64,000 nucleotides of DNA, taken from contig JAESIW010000207.1 in NCBI GenBank assembly GCA_016802295.1, positions 2,472,239-2,536,238 of the forward strand. The letters run 5' to 3'. This document shows, in pieces, positions 23,409-33,902 of this stretch (its first letter is position 1; every line of letters starts with the position of its first letter). Source of the stretch: Brachionus rotundiformis (lineage: Eukaryota > Rotifera > Eurotatoria > Ploima > Brachionidae). Below the pieces are notes generated by a model. The model ran no database searches. It was not told the DNA's origin and worked only from the letters and a program-made list of their open reading frames with translations. The position numbers were made by a program, and so were the translations under genes.

Positions 23409-25581
23409 ATGAAACTTAAAATTCTTATCTGTTTGTGTCTTGGTAAGTTGGTTAAAAAACACTCTTAGACTTTTAAAACATTTTGGATTTTAGTTCTTGT
23501 TGTTAGTGGTGATCCCTGTGAAAATTCCTTTTGTCCTGAAGGTACCACATGCTATTCAAGAACAAATTCTACTTTCAAATGTGTCCCAGTTGAAAAATCG
23601 GGCAAATGTCCGCTGCCGGATATGCTCGACCAAACCGAGCAAAACACCTGCCAGCAAGACTCTGATTGTGCCGATCGCCTTAAGTGTTGCTCAACCAAAG
23701 ACAAAAAGATATGCACCAGTAATAGATAGTTAAAAAAGTTATCCAAATTTAATAAAAATTAAAAATTTTTAAGAGCCATGTCCAAAAATTTTTTGCCGCT
23801 GTAGACCAAACTCTGTGATGAGTGAAATAATTAGTTCAAATGGCTGTCCAATATGCACATGTCTAACCCAAGAGTCCGCGTCAGATGTGTGCTCCTTGCC
23901 AAAACAGATTGGACCCTGTAAAGCTGCCAAACCTCGCTACTTTTTTGATCCAGTAGCGAATGATTGCCTTTTATTCAACTATGGTGGATGCCAGGGAAAT
24001 GAGAACAATTTTTTGACATATGAGTTCTGTGCTCGAAAATGTATGAACAACCAAAAGGCTAAAATTGTCCAGAATGATCCTTGTACTTTGGACAAGGATA
24101 TTGGGCCATGTCGTGCACTTTTTAAAAGATACTTTTATAACAAAAATTCTGGAAAATGTGAACAATTTGACTATGGTGGATGTATGGGCAATAAAAACAA
24201 TTTTGTCAGTCTGGTTGAATGTGAGGCCAGATGTGCAACCAAAAAAAGCTCGGAAGAAATCTGCTCCAAACCCAAAGAAACTGGTCCGTGTCGCGCTCAT
24301 TTTACTCGCTACTATTTCAACAAGGATTCTCAAAAATGTGAAGATTTTGTCTACGGTGGTTGTCAAGGAAATGAAAACAACTTTAAAACAATTGATGAAT
24401 GTGAAAAGCAATGTTCCATTGAGAAAAAAGTAAACACTAATGAGGATGTGTGCAGTGCTCCAAGTGATAAAGGACCATGTCGTGGTTATTTTGCCAAATA
24501 TTTCTTTAACAAAGAGACAAATAAATGTGATCAGTTTATTTATGGTGGATGTGGTGGTAATGATAATAGATTTGATTCCGAGATTGAGTGTAAAAATAAA
24601 TGCCAAAGAGAGGAAAAAAATCAAATCAATTTATCTGAGTGTAAATTGGAGCCTGATGTTGGACCATGTCGAGGCTCGTTCAGAAAATACTTCTTCAATT
24701 CAAAAACAAGTAAATGTGAAGAGTTTTTTTATGGTGGATGCATGGGCAATGGCAACAAATTTGACACTGAATCTGAATGCATGGCAAATTGTTCGGCTCT
24801 AGTTGAATCTAAACGAATTGATGTGTGCTCTTTGGACAAAGTTGTTGGACCATGTCGCGGGTTTTTGCCGAGGTATTTTTTTAACAAAGAGACAAAAAAA
24901 TGTGAACAATTCAATTATGGTGGATGTCTTGGCAATGAGAACAATTTTGAAAATTTAGAAGATTGTGAATCGAAATGTGGCAAAACAACATCTAATTTGT
25001 TAACCAAGTGTACTCTAGATAAACAGAGTGGACCTTGTATGGCCTATATACCCAGATATTATTTTGATTCGAAGACCAAGACATGTGAAAAGTTTATTTA
25101 TGGTGGATGCCAAGGAAATGAAAACAATTTTGAAACCAAGGCCGATTGTCTCATGGAATGTGCAAGTAATTTTTTTATTTTTGCCAAAGATTGGTTTTAA
25201 TATTAATTAAAGGAACTGAGAGGTGCTATGAGCCTAAAGAAAGTGGTCCATGTTTTGCCGCTTTACCACGCTATTTTTTTAACTCCGAGACAAGAAAATG
25301 CGAGCTTTTTACTTATGGAGGTTGTAGAGGAAATCAGAACAATTTTGAGACTATAGAAGAGTGCAATTCAAGTTGTGTTGTAAAAGAAGAGAAAAAAGCT
25401 GGACAGTGTCCAACGCCTGGAATAGGAATTTGTGCTGAAATGTGTAAAGAAGACTCGGATTGTGAAAATGATTTAAAATGCGTAAGTTAAAATGAATTTA
25501 ATAAAAGACATATTATCATGATTATTTCTTTTACCAAAGTGTTCCAATGGCTGTGGTCATACATGTACAAAACCTGTTTAA
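23409..25581 (+). CDS. Secreted WAP-antistasin-8xKunitz-WAP protease-inhibitor protein
   Basis: Five exons (23409-23442, 23494-23718, 23774-25165, 25213-25481, 25540-25581) give 653 residues. Exon 1 encodes a signal peptide (MKLKILICLCL). A WAP-type four-disulfide core follows (KSGKCPLPDM...DSDCADRLKCC). Next is an antistasin-like module (CPKIFCRCRP...GCPICTC). Eight Kunitz/BPTI domains follow, each with GPC-x, RYFFN, YGGCxGNxNNF and terminal C. A last WAP module (KAGQCPTPG...SDCENDLKCCSNGCGHTC) ends the protein. The predicted P1 residues are Lys, Arg, Arg, Arg, Arg, Arg, Met, Phe. The first six suit trypsin-like proteases and the last two elastase- or chymotrypsin-like enzymes (inference from the family). 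It is probably extracellular or haemocoel-type. A second Kunitz gene lies 4.5 kb downstream. Confidence 0.92.
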
Positions 25582-25814
25582 GAAAGTTACATTTTTTTTT
25601 GTTTTTTTATTATAGTTCTATCTTAAATTTTAATAAAAGCATTATAACATTTTAACAATATTTTAAAATTAATTATTTCAAGTTTTATTAAAAACTTGTC
25701 TTTTATTTGCCAATATATGAAAAAAATTTAAATTCAGAAAAAAAATTATTTCTCAAAAATAACCATAATGAAAATATTGGTCATTCTTGGTGAGTTAAGT
25801 ACTCCATTATAGCG

Positions 25815-26600
25815 ACACTTTACTTAAATCACGCGTTCTTTGGCAGAATTGATTTTCACTTAATACTTGGCCAATTGCGTTTTTTAATTCGTCAGTTGTG
25901 AATTTCATAGTATTATACCAAGTTTGAGCTCATCAGTTAATCTGAAAGCCGCAAGTGGCCGATGGTGTTTGATTGGTAATTTTCATAATATTCGAGTGTT
26001 TCTTTGCCACAAGCAACAATACATTTAATTTTGATATGGTCACTTTGTTCCAAATCTTCAATAACCATTAGTATATTTTATCAAATAGAAATGTATTATT
26101 ATTAAAAACATTTCCCAAAGAAGCATATATTAGCTTGGTATTGTTGCTTGTACTTTTTGAAAAATGTGGATTTATACACCTGAATTGGTCAAATAAACTC
26201 TTCAGTTTGTCATTAAATAAAATTTCGCTTTTTTGGACAATTTCCGAAACCATACATCCGAAAAACTTATATTCTTAGCCATAACTATCAACCCTTGGGT
26301 GCAACTCAGAAAAAACCGATGCCAAATTGAGCTCATTAGATTGATTAAATATAAAGTCATTTATGTCTTTAATACCAAGTCCATATTTATAATTTAGAGT
26401 TAATTGATTACCAAAAATGGACATTGAATACCAAAAGACTTTTGCTGAACTATTCTGAATTTTGTTGTTTGATCTGGGTCAGGGAAGATTCCCTTTTTGA
26501 ATGCAAAATAAGTGAAGAAATTTATACTTTTTAGTGGCATATGGTCAAGAAAATGTGGGATTTCAAAGTGACACCATGAACTTTTATATTTATACATTTC
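25815..26600 (-). pseudogene. UDP-glycosyltransferase-like pseudogene
   Basis: Several open minus-strand fragments in different frames read in order like a UDP-glucuronosyl/glycosyltransferase of family GT1. They are a segment with PHFLDHMPL near 26400-26597, VFSELHPRVDSYG near 26290, the characteristic TKLIYASLGNVF strand near 26110-26145, and KIKCIVACGKET near 26000. A C-terminal piece TTDELKNAIGQVLSENQFC follows near 25860. The acceptor-binding HxGxNS block and the membrane tail are missing, and stops and frameshifts separate the pieces. It is a decayed, internally deleted copy; no intact source gene is in this window. Confidence 0.65.
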
Positions 26601-26833
26601 TTAATAAAACTTATCACTTTTTCTATATTTAAAAAATTATCCAATCTTATATTTATTCTAAAAATGTTGTTGATGTTTCAAAATATTTCTAATGTAAAGA
26701 CAAAAATTTCTGGAATATTATTTATACAATTTTTTTTTAATTTAAATTTATTTTACTCAAATAAATAATTAAGATTATTTAAAAAAAATAATAGTTTATT
26801 AATTGTATTAGAAATAAAAACATCAACGAATAA

Positions 26834-28378
26834 TTATGCAACATAATTGGCGAGATAATTTTCCAAAGCCAAGTCCAATATTCTATCTCGATTGTTTTTT
26901 CTGGTACGTCTTCGTGTATCTACATTTAAATAATTCATTTTTGGCGCTTCTTTTCTGCTCTTATATTCCAACCATTTGGCATGTCTTTCTGAAGAACTAA
27001 GGTGTCTGTGTGCATTATTAAAAGCAATTTCTTCATTGGCATCATTTTTGTCCATCAAATCCTCAATTTCATTCATTCTACGCTCAATTTTGCTCAATAG
27101 CCTCTCTTTAATTTTCTGAGTGCGCCTTAGCTTACAAGCCTGATACAGCTTGATATAAATTTGTGTATCTATTCTTTTTAATTGATCCAACTTGGCTTTT
27201 AGCATCGCTTCTATTGAATTACCATCACGTTTAAGCATTGGAATCCTAAAATTAAAATATTCAACTTCCGGGTCAACAAGCTTATCATTCATGGATCGAT
27301 TTTCTCTCAAATATTGTAGAGCTTCGTCAACATTAGGATTCAAAGGTGGATCAAAATCAAGTCTGATATTTGGCTCAATTAATTTTCGTTGTCTTGGTAA
27401 CGTGGGATTCTTTAGCCTCTTAGGCCTAATTCGCCTAATTGGCGCGCGAATTCTTCTCTTTCTAGGTATATTTTGGTTGTGAGAGCCTGACCAAGTGGCA
27501 TTCATTACATCTGAAAAATCCCACTCGTTTTCAAATGATTCGGCTGGCTCTTCATTCTGATCTGGCAGGCCATACAGCTTATTCAAATCCAAATGTTCCC
27601 ATACAGGTCCTTCGCTTTCATTTGAATCATGACTAGTTTGACTGGTCTGTTGATGTCCATACATGGCATTCAAATCTAAGTACTCCCAGACTGGCTGTTG
27701 TTGTTCTTCTTCACTTTCATTATTTTGTTCTTGGGCATCAAAAAAGGCTTCATTACCAGAAACTGTATCAGCGCGGTCAATTTCGGGTATTTGTTGTCCA
27801 GGCTGGTCCGTTTCATCCTCGCTCATGAAGCCTGGCCCTAAAATTAAAAGTCTATTTAAATCCATTCGGTCAAAATCTAGATCTCCAAAAGGGTTGTTCA
27901 GATCCAAATGTTCCCAGTTAACACCTCCATCAACTTCATCTGGGTCAACTTCGTTCGCATCTGGTTTGTCGAGAGTAAACTTGTTGCCTCTCCTGTCATA
28001 TTCTGGCCTATTTCTAAGCTTAATTGCTTCTTTTTTCTCAAATAGATAGTCAGAGTTGTCCGGATTGTGAGAAAAATGGATGCGTTTTGCACCAGGTATA
28101 TTGGTTTGTGATGAGCATCGTTTTGAAGATGGACCAGATACTGGAGCGTTGGATTTGGATCTCAAATTGTACCGAGCTGGATAAAAATGAGAGATATTAT
28201 TGTGATGCTTATCTTTTCTCTTGGATGCTGAGTTTATTTTAAGACCATTTTTGATTAATTTTTTGAGACAGTGATTTGTATTTGGTGAATTTTTTACCAC
28301 TTTTTTAGATCCAAGAGACGGAAAGTTACATTGAGTTGAGGCATCACGAACTCTTAAAGCTAATCTTTTTGAACTCAT
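26834..28378 (-). CDS. Novel basic/acidic protein with WEHLDLN repeats
   Basis: An intact single-exon frame of 514 residues, clearly less AT-rich than its surroundings. I do not recognise a family. The N-terminus (1-130) is Lys/Arg/Ser-rich, with a RYNLRSKS motif and several possible nuclear-localisation clusters. Residues ~150-300 are acidic and hold three copies of a W-E-[H/Y]-L-D-L-N-x(2)-[F/Y]-G unit (WEHLDLNNPFG, WEYLDLNAMYG, WEHLDLNKLYG), plus a related DRMDLNRL. Residues ~305-335 are very Arg/Pro/Lys-rich (RKRRIRAPIRRIRPKRLK). The C-terminal ~150 residues are charged and helical. There is no signal peptide or membrane helix. A nuclear protein with repeated short linear docking motifs is a reasonable guess only. 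Confidence 0.8.
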   Translation of the reverse strand: MSSKRLALRVRDASTQCNFPSLGSKKVVKNSPNTNHCLKKLIKNGLKINSASKRKDKHHNNISHFYPARYNLRSKSNAPVSGPSSKRCSSQTNIPGAKRIHFSHNPDNSDYLFEKKEAIKLRNRPEYDRRGNKFTLDKPDANEVDPDEVDGGVNWEHLDLNNPFGDLDFDRMDLNRLLILGPGFMSEDETDQPGQQIPEIDRADTVSGNEAFFDAQEQNNESEEEQQQPVWEYLDLNAMYGHQQTSQTSHDSNESEGPVWEHLDLNKLYGLPDQNEEPAESFENEWDFSDVMNATWSGSHNQNIPRKRRIRAPIRRIRPKRLKNPTLPRQRKLIEPNIRLDFDPPLNPNVDEALQYLRENRSMNDKLVDPEVEYFNFRIPMLKRDGNSIEAMLKAKLDQLKRIDTQIYIKLYQACKLRRTQKIKERLLSKIERRMNEIEDLMDKNDANEEIAFNNAHRHLSSSERHAKWLEYKSRKEAPKMNYLNVDTRRRTRKNNRDRILDLALENYLANYVA

Positions 28379-29640
28379 TTTAAAAATTAATTTTAAACCT
28401 AAATTTAGTTTTATATTCTTTTATAATGATTTTTTGTTAGAAACAGATTTTTTTTATCACTTAAGAAAAACCTTGGAATTTTAATTTTGAAATAATATTA
28501 AAAAAAAGATTAGTTTTTTTTTAAATAAATTTATTAAAATTAAAAGAGCAATGGTGTTAAATGAGGCCAAGTGTTTAATACTAGAATTGAAGCTCATTTA
28601 TTAACTACAAAAATTAGATAAAAAATTTAATTTTCAAAAATTTAGGTATACATAAATTGTATTTATTCGTATAATATGATTTATTATACTTCTTATGTAC
28701 AAAAGGAGATCTTTTACAGTGCTTTTTAAGCTAAGGCTCTAATCAGGAAAAATATCTGTCATATTTTTCAATTAAAATTTCTTTAAGATTATATTTCATC
28801 AAGCTATCAAAATAGATATTTGCCTCGAAAGGGATATTTTAAAGGATAACTATAATTTGTTAGTAGGTTGATTTATTATTTATAAAAATAGACATTTTTT
28901 TTATTAATTTGAGGAAAATTTTAATCTTATTTTTATTGTCTGGTAAAGTAGATTTAATTTTGTAATTAAATATTTGATATCAAAGCTCAAAAGATAATAT
29001 GATAAATGTTTTATTCAAATGGAAAATTATTGATTTTTTTATTGTTAGAAAAAAATTTCAAATTTTCCAAAAATTATCCAAAAATCATTAAGCTTAGAAA
29101 AAACATTTCAAATCTATTTAAATTCAAAATTGTTATTCAAAGATAACTTTGAATGAATGGCATTAATTTATTTGCCAAATTACTCATTTGAAAAATTTAA
29201 GAATTTGTTTTTTTTATTAAATGACCAAAATCCTCTTACTCCATTTATTCAAGATAATGCTATCATCTAATGAAAACATTTAATTAATCAAATATTTATT
29301 ACATACTACATTCGGACATCTTCTCGTCTTAAGTTTTATGCAATGAAATCACATTTCAAACTTTTTTAATTAGTCTAATTTATGATTTTTTTAAAACCAT
29401 TATGTAAATTTAAATTTATTTTTAATTAAAGATTTAATTAATTTTTTCCAAAAGAAACGCATTCAATAAAATTTATACACAATTATTCGCCAACATTAAA
29501 AATATGATCTTATCTATATTTACATTTATTCTTTAAATAAATGCTTATAAAAGCTACCTGGAATTAATTGATATTTTTACATATTGACTAATATCAAAAA
29601 AGCAAAATTATTATTTTTAATTTCGTAGATGAAATTTTAA
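28379..29640. other. AT-rich intergenic region
   Basis: No exon or RNA gene is supportable here. This is the upstream region of the minus-strand WEHLDLN gene and the outer flank of the tRNA inverted repeat. Confidence 0.5.
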
Positions 29641-29656
29641 AGAAAAAGTAAAAATA

Positions 29657-29728
29657 TGCCGTGACCAGTATTCGAAACTGGGTTGTCTCGGCCACAACGA
29701 GAAGTACTAACCACTATACTATCACGGC
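29657..29728 (-). tRNA. tRNA-His (GTG)
   Basis: Reading the minus strand gives a 72-nt cloverleaf with acceptor stem GCCGTGA/TCACGGC and discriminator A. The D-arm is TAGTATAGTGGTTAGTA, the anticodon stem-loop TCTCG-TTGTGGC-CGAGA has anticodon GTG, and the T-arm is CCAGT-TTCGAAT-ACTGG. The base just 5' of position 1 is G, so the histidine-specific G-1 is encoded. It is followed by ATATTTTTACTTTTT, a Pol III-type T run. Confidence 0.97.
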
Positions 29729-29729
29729 C

Positions 29730-29802
29730 TGGAGATGCCGGGTATCGATCCCGGTACCTCTCGCATGCTAAGCGAGCGCTCTACCATTTGAGCTACATCC
29801 CC
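29730..29802 (-). tRNA. tRNA-Ala (AGC)
   Basis: A 73-nt cloverleaf on the minus strand, identical to the copy on the right arm. The acceptor stem GGGGATG/CATCTCC contains the G3-U70 wobble that identifies alanine tRNAs. The anticodon loop is TTAGCAT (anticodon AGC) and the T-arm is CCGGG-ATCGATA-CCCGG. It lies one nucleotide upstream of tRNA-His with no T run between, so the two are probably co-transcribed. Confidence 0.97.
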
Positions 29803-30045
29803 TCTTTTGTTCTTTCATTTCAAAAATAACACCATTTTCAAATATTTTCATTTTGTATCTAAAATTATAATCTTTTTTTTTCATAATGGTATTACTTTCA
29901 TGGTTTTGAATAACCATCTTTTAAAGTTTCAATTAAATTTAATTAGTCTTGAAATAATTTTATTGATTTTAAATTTTACAAATACAGGTATATAAAATAA
30001 TAATTTGGATTTTTTTTTATTTAAAAAAAAGATTAATTCAACAAA

Positions 30046-30669
30046 ATGATAAAAGCCATAACATCAATTTTTTTATTTTATTTGATCCAAACTTCACCTG
30101 CTGAAGCTGATACGAAGATATGCGTTCAAAAAGCAGATTCTGGTAGCTGTAAAGCACTCATGGTCAGATATTTTTACAACATTAACTCGAAAGTATGTGA
30201 GGAATTTATTTATGGAGGATGTGGTGGAAATGAAAACAATTTCGATTCAATGGAAGAGTGTTCGAAAAGCTGCCAAGCAGATAAAATCAATCAAGAATAC
30301 ATTGATAATTACAAATGCTTTCAGGTGAAAAAATCTGGTATTTGCACCCAAAGCATTCCAAGATACTATTTCAACTCAGAAAGTTCTACTTGCGAGAGCT
30401 TTATCTACAGTGGTTGTGGATCAAATGAAAATAACTTTGACACTAAGCAGCAATGTGAAGAAACTTGCTCTCAAGTGGTTAAAAAGCAGCGTGACATTAC
30501 TGGTAATATTTGCTCATTGCCAAAAGACAGTGGACTTTGTATGGCAAGCTTTGAAAGATTCTATTTCAACACAATGACTAATAAATGCGAAAGATTTGAC
30601 TATGGTGGTTGTGGAGGAAACTTGAACAATTTCATAACTTTGCAGGAGTGTCAAAAAATATGTGAATAA
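30046..30669 (+). CDS. Secreted three-domain Kunitz protease inhibitor
   Basis: A single-exon frame of 207 residues with an N-terminal signal peptide (hydrophobic ITSIFLFYLIQTS, cleaved around residue 20). Three Kunitz/BPTI domains follow, at ~26-76, ~91-141 and ~156-206. Each has six cysteines and the RYFYN or RYYFN and GGCGGNENNF blocks. In domain 2 the usual YGGC reads YSGC and GN reads SN. Predicted P1 residues are Lys (GSCKA), Thr (GICTQ) and Met (GLCMA), so inhibitory targets probably differ between domains; the Thr domain may be weak. It lies entirely in the loop of a tRNA-bearing inverted repeat. Unlike the larger Kunitz gene it has no visible introns. Confidence 0.92.
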   Translation: MIKAITSIFLFYLIQTSPAEADTKICVQKADSGSCKALMVRYFYNINSKVCEEFIYGGCGGNENNFDSMEECSKSCQADKINQEYIDNYKCFQVKKSGICTQSIPRYYFNSESSTCESFIYSGCGSNENNFDTKQQCEETCSQVVKKQRDITGNICSLPKDSGLCMASFERFYFNTMTNKCERFDYGGCGGNLNNFITLQECQKICE

Positions 30670-30789
30670 AATAAAGAAAATTAGATAAGACTTTTTATTA
30701 CTAAATTGCTTTTTAGATACTTTTTTAAATGCAATAAAATTATGCTTAATAAATATTTATCATAAAAAAATATTTTGTTAAATTTTGAA

Positions 30790-30862
30790 GGGGATGTAGC
30801 TCAAATGGTAGAGCGCTCGCTTAGCATGCGAGAGGTACCGGGATCGATACCCGGCATCTCCA
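30790..30862 (+). tRNA. tRNA-Ala (AGC)
   Basis: Identical to the left-arm copy: a 73-nt cloverleaf, anticodon AGC in loop TTAGCAT, acceptor G3-U70 wobble and discriminator A. The A and B boxes TAGCTCAAATGG and GGGATCGATACCC are intact, so Pol III transcription is expected. Confidence 0.97.
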
Positions 30863-30863
30863 G

Positions 30864-30935
30864 GCCGTGATAGTATAGTGGTTAGTACTTCTCGTTGTGG
30901 CCGAGACAACCCAGTTTCGAATACTGGTCACGGCA
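30864..30935 (+). tRNA. tRNA-His (GTG)
   Basis: Identical to the left-arm copy. It follows tRNA-Ala after a single G (30863), which also serves as an encoded G-1. A T run (TATTTTTACTTTTT) directly downstream gives a Pol III terminator. A dicistronic Ala-His precursor is therefore likely. Confidence 0.97.
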
Positions 30936-30951
30936 TATTTTTACTTTTTCT

Positions 30952-32120
30952 CCTCACACTTTGTCACTTTTATCACTTAATTGTGATAGATATCGAGCCC
31001 TTGAGCAAATAGGTTGTTGTTGTCGAGCTCTAATTTACATTATACTTACATTTTCACATGTCACAATCAAATTCGACCATATATATTAAAAAATAGCCTT
31101 AAAATACTCAATAAATTCAGTCGTATTTGGTTGTGGAATTTTTTAAGGTCAATTTATAGCAATATAATATTTAAAAGAATTATCAGGCGGAAAAAAATCT
31201 CAAATTTCAATCAAATAAAAAATTTAAAAGACATAATTAGATAATAATTTTGACAATTAAAAAAATCATTAGTTAAATTGAGCTTAATAGAAGATATTAT
31301 TCAACTATTTTTATTGATTAGAATTAATTCTATTTAAGAGGAACCAATTTTAAAATCATTTTCGTCTCATTTTTTGAATTTAGAATAAATATTTTTAAAT
31401 TTCCTCTTTGGCAAGATTTAGGCCTAAATAATTTCATCGGCTCATTAAATGAAATATTTGCTCTGTTTTTGACCAATTTAGTGGACAAATATGTCTTGTT
31501 AAATAAAACTTAATTCAATCAAGCATAAATAGAAGGTTTAAATAATCTTTATTATAAATTAAAATAGAATACCAAATTATATAAGAGCATTCGCTTGGCT
31601 ATGCTTATGGTTATGGAAATGCAAAATATTGACCAGACCAAGGGTCAAGAAATGATCTGTTTATTGTTAATTTAATTGCTTCTAATTTAAATGCCTTAAA
31701 TGTGTCTTAATGTCATCGTGTTAAGGGCCAATGTGCTCAATTGAGCAGAAAATTAGAATTTTTTTTTAAGTGATTAATTGTAGTCGCTTGAAAACAAAAC
31801 CAATTTTTTATCTCTAATTCTTTTTCAAAGATAAATATGTTTCTCTAAAACGATACTCAAAAGATACCTATTCAATAGCTCATTAAGTTATCTTTAAGAA
31901 ACCTATGCTTTTAATTTTTTTAAGTTTAAATTTCACAATCAAGAGGCGTTTTTTTTTCCCGAGATTAAATTTAATCTCTGTGTCAAAGGCTTTTCTAGTT
32001 TAATTAATTTAAATCACCTTAAACAAAAAAGCGTACAAATTTATTAACAAATCTAAAGAAAATTTTGATTTTTCTTAACTATCGAATTTCTTCAATTATT
32101 AATTTTATTTTATTTTATAG
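30952..32120. other. Intergenic / upstream of membrane-protein gene
   Basis: No exon that I can support. The missing 5' exon(s) of the downstream membrane protein should lie here or be carried by a long intron. Two small plus-strand open frames near 30895-31244 are low-complexity shadows of the tRNA flank and are not credited. Confidence 0.45.
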
Positions 32121-32971
32121 TGATTTTGCCTAGACCACCGATACCACCATTGCCACCTCCGCCCATTCCGCTCATTTACACTCTCGATTTGACCATCAGG
32201 CAACAATTGTACGCACAGTTTCTACAATTCTACATTTTCAAATACTCAGACAAAAACACATTTAAAACATGTCAACACATTAGCCTTGGTAATTTGGCGT
32301 ATTTAGTCGATTCAGATGGTTTGTCGTCCAAAATTGTAAATAACACAATTGTACACACATCTACCAAGCTAATTGGACAGCATAAAAATACCAACTTTTT
32401 TTTTAATTTAACTAGTACAGACGCATATTTATTAAATAATTTTATTATTCCAATTAGTATATTTTTTTTTCTAATTCTTGTTTTTTTAACAGCGTTTATA
32501 ATATTCAAAAAGTAAAATAAAAATTTATTTTATAATGAATGAGTATTAAAGATAAATTGTTTATTTAGGACTAAAGACAAGAGATCTGAGGAGCACAATG
32601 CAGCCAATGGATCTTCTTCGTTCATCGCTTGCTATGGAACAGTTGAGTCAAACAGAGCCGATTCTACCATTTTGACAGCTTACGATTCGGTGTCGCCATC
32701 GACTGGCGACTTGACACAAAAGCACCACTTCGATGAGCTGAATACAGAATACCATCAGATCTATGCCATAACCAATTTGTCGACATTTGGCCGTAGGTTG
32801 GAACACGACAATACAGTAGATATGACTAAAAGTGGCAAAGTTTTTCCAAGAACTAATCCCAATTTTAGAAATTATTCATCCAAGTCGTCGTCCTTGTTTA
32901 GTCAGAGTGAAAATGAAGCTGAGTTTGTGTCTGATTCTTTTTGTAAAAATTTCTCTTATAACTCACAATGA
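32121..32971 (+). CDS. Single-pass membrane protein, 5' end missing
   Basis: Two exons are visible: 32121-32511 (after the acceptor TTTTATAG) and 32569-32971. No ATG opens the first, so at least one upstream exon is missing from my reading. The segment starts with a Pro-rich stretch (PRPPIPPLPPPPIPL). An extracellular-type region with likely N-glycosylation sites (NNT, NLT) follows, then one hydrophobic helix (IPISIFFFLILVFLTAFIIF). The cytoplasmic tail of ~140 residues is basic then Ser/Thr/Asn-rich. The fold is unrecognised. The topology suggests a type I receptor or adhesion-like protein, but no ligand-binding domain is visible here. Confidence 0.7.
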
Positions 32972-33893
32972 TAATTATAACTAATTTAAATATTCTTTTT
33001 AATTATTAAATGAAAATAAAGTGAATTAAAGTAATTGTTTGGTTTTTTTTATTAAATTTGGTCAAAAAGATATATTCTGAAAAAATTAAAGTAAAAAAAG
33101 CCTATTATAAACGGATTTACACGATTGTCAATAGAATTGGAAAACTTTTTTTATATAAGTATTAAATTACTTAATATTAATCATGTCAATTAACGAGAAT
33201 TTGATCTTGTAAAAAAATAATAACTTTTTTTATTTTCCTTATTGTATTTAATTTAAATTAACAAAAATAAAATAGAAAGCAAAATAAAAATTAAGTTTTA
33301 AATTAAAAATTATTTTAGACTATTAATCTTAAGATAAAATCAATTCATTTAAATATTGATAGTCATAATATAAATAAAGTGTAACTTTAAAAATTGCAAA
33401 AAATTTCTTTATATTTAAATATAAAATAAATGAAATAGACAAATATTTAAAAGAAATTTAATAATTATTCAAAGTAAATTTCACCCATCGTAAAAAATCT
33501 ATAGTTTTCATGATTTACTGCAGCATTATCCAACGAGGGAATAAGTTAAATTGCTTTCAAAATAAATCTTAATATATATTCTATCTTTTTTGTTTAATAA
33601 GAAATCCATTTAAATTGACCAATATCAAGTTATTAAAATTTAAAACTAAACTTCAAAGATTCAGTCGGTTTTCAATTATCTAATGATAAGTAATTTTATT
33701 TTGTTTCATTAAATTATAAAAATTTTTATACTTTTAAAAAATTATTTAAAAGCGCTTAATATAAAAATATTTTTAGGTAAGATCATACTCTCAAACAAAG
33801 AATAACATAAATATATACTAAATAGAAACTTTTTTTAAATTAAACAATATAAAAAACCAATTATAACAAAAAAATTTATATTTTTGAAATCAT
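32972..33893. other. AT-rich intergenic region
   Basis: No gene is seen. A polyadenylation-like AATAAA lies near 33016, shortly after the membrane-protein stop codon. Confidence 0.5.
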
Positions 33894-33902
33894 TTATTTT
33901 CT

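Larger units (their letters stand above)
29641..29803. repeat. Left arm of perfect 163-bp inverted repeat (with 30789-30951)
   Basis: The sequence is, by eye, the exact reverse complement of 30789-30951 over all 163 positions. It includes the spacer between the two tRNAs and a T-rich tail. Outside these limits identity stops abruptly. The loop between the arms is 985 nt and holds a Kunitz gene. Confidence 0.95.
30789..30951. repeat. Right arm of perfect 163-bp inverted repeat (with 29641-29803)
   Basis: This is the mirror copy of the left arm, carrying tRNA-Ala and tRNA-His on the plus strand. Sequence beyond TACTTTTTCT no longer matches the left arm, which defines the edge. Confidence 0.95.

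Noticed and set aside
23971..24624. Long minus-strand frame opposite the Kunitz gene
   Set aside because: It is the antisense shadow of the repeated Kunitz codons; the plus-strand frame has clear domains and splice sites.
25767..25800. Orphan signal-peptide-like exon MKILVIL with donor GGTGAGT
   Set aside because: It resembles exon 1 of the Kunitz gene, but no matching plus-strand exon follows; it may be a relic but cannot be supported as a gene.
27192..28242. Several plus-strand frames opposite the WEHLDLN gene
   Set aside because: They are antisense shadows with Ser/Leu-rich composition; the minus strand has a single uninterrupted 514-codon frame.
29807..29995. Small Phe/Asn-rich frame between tRNA and Kunitz gene
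   Set aside because: Low-complexity translation of A/T-rich DNA without features.
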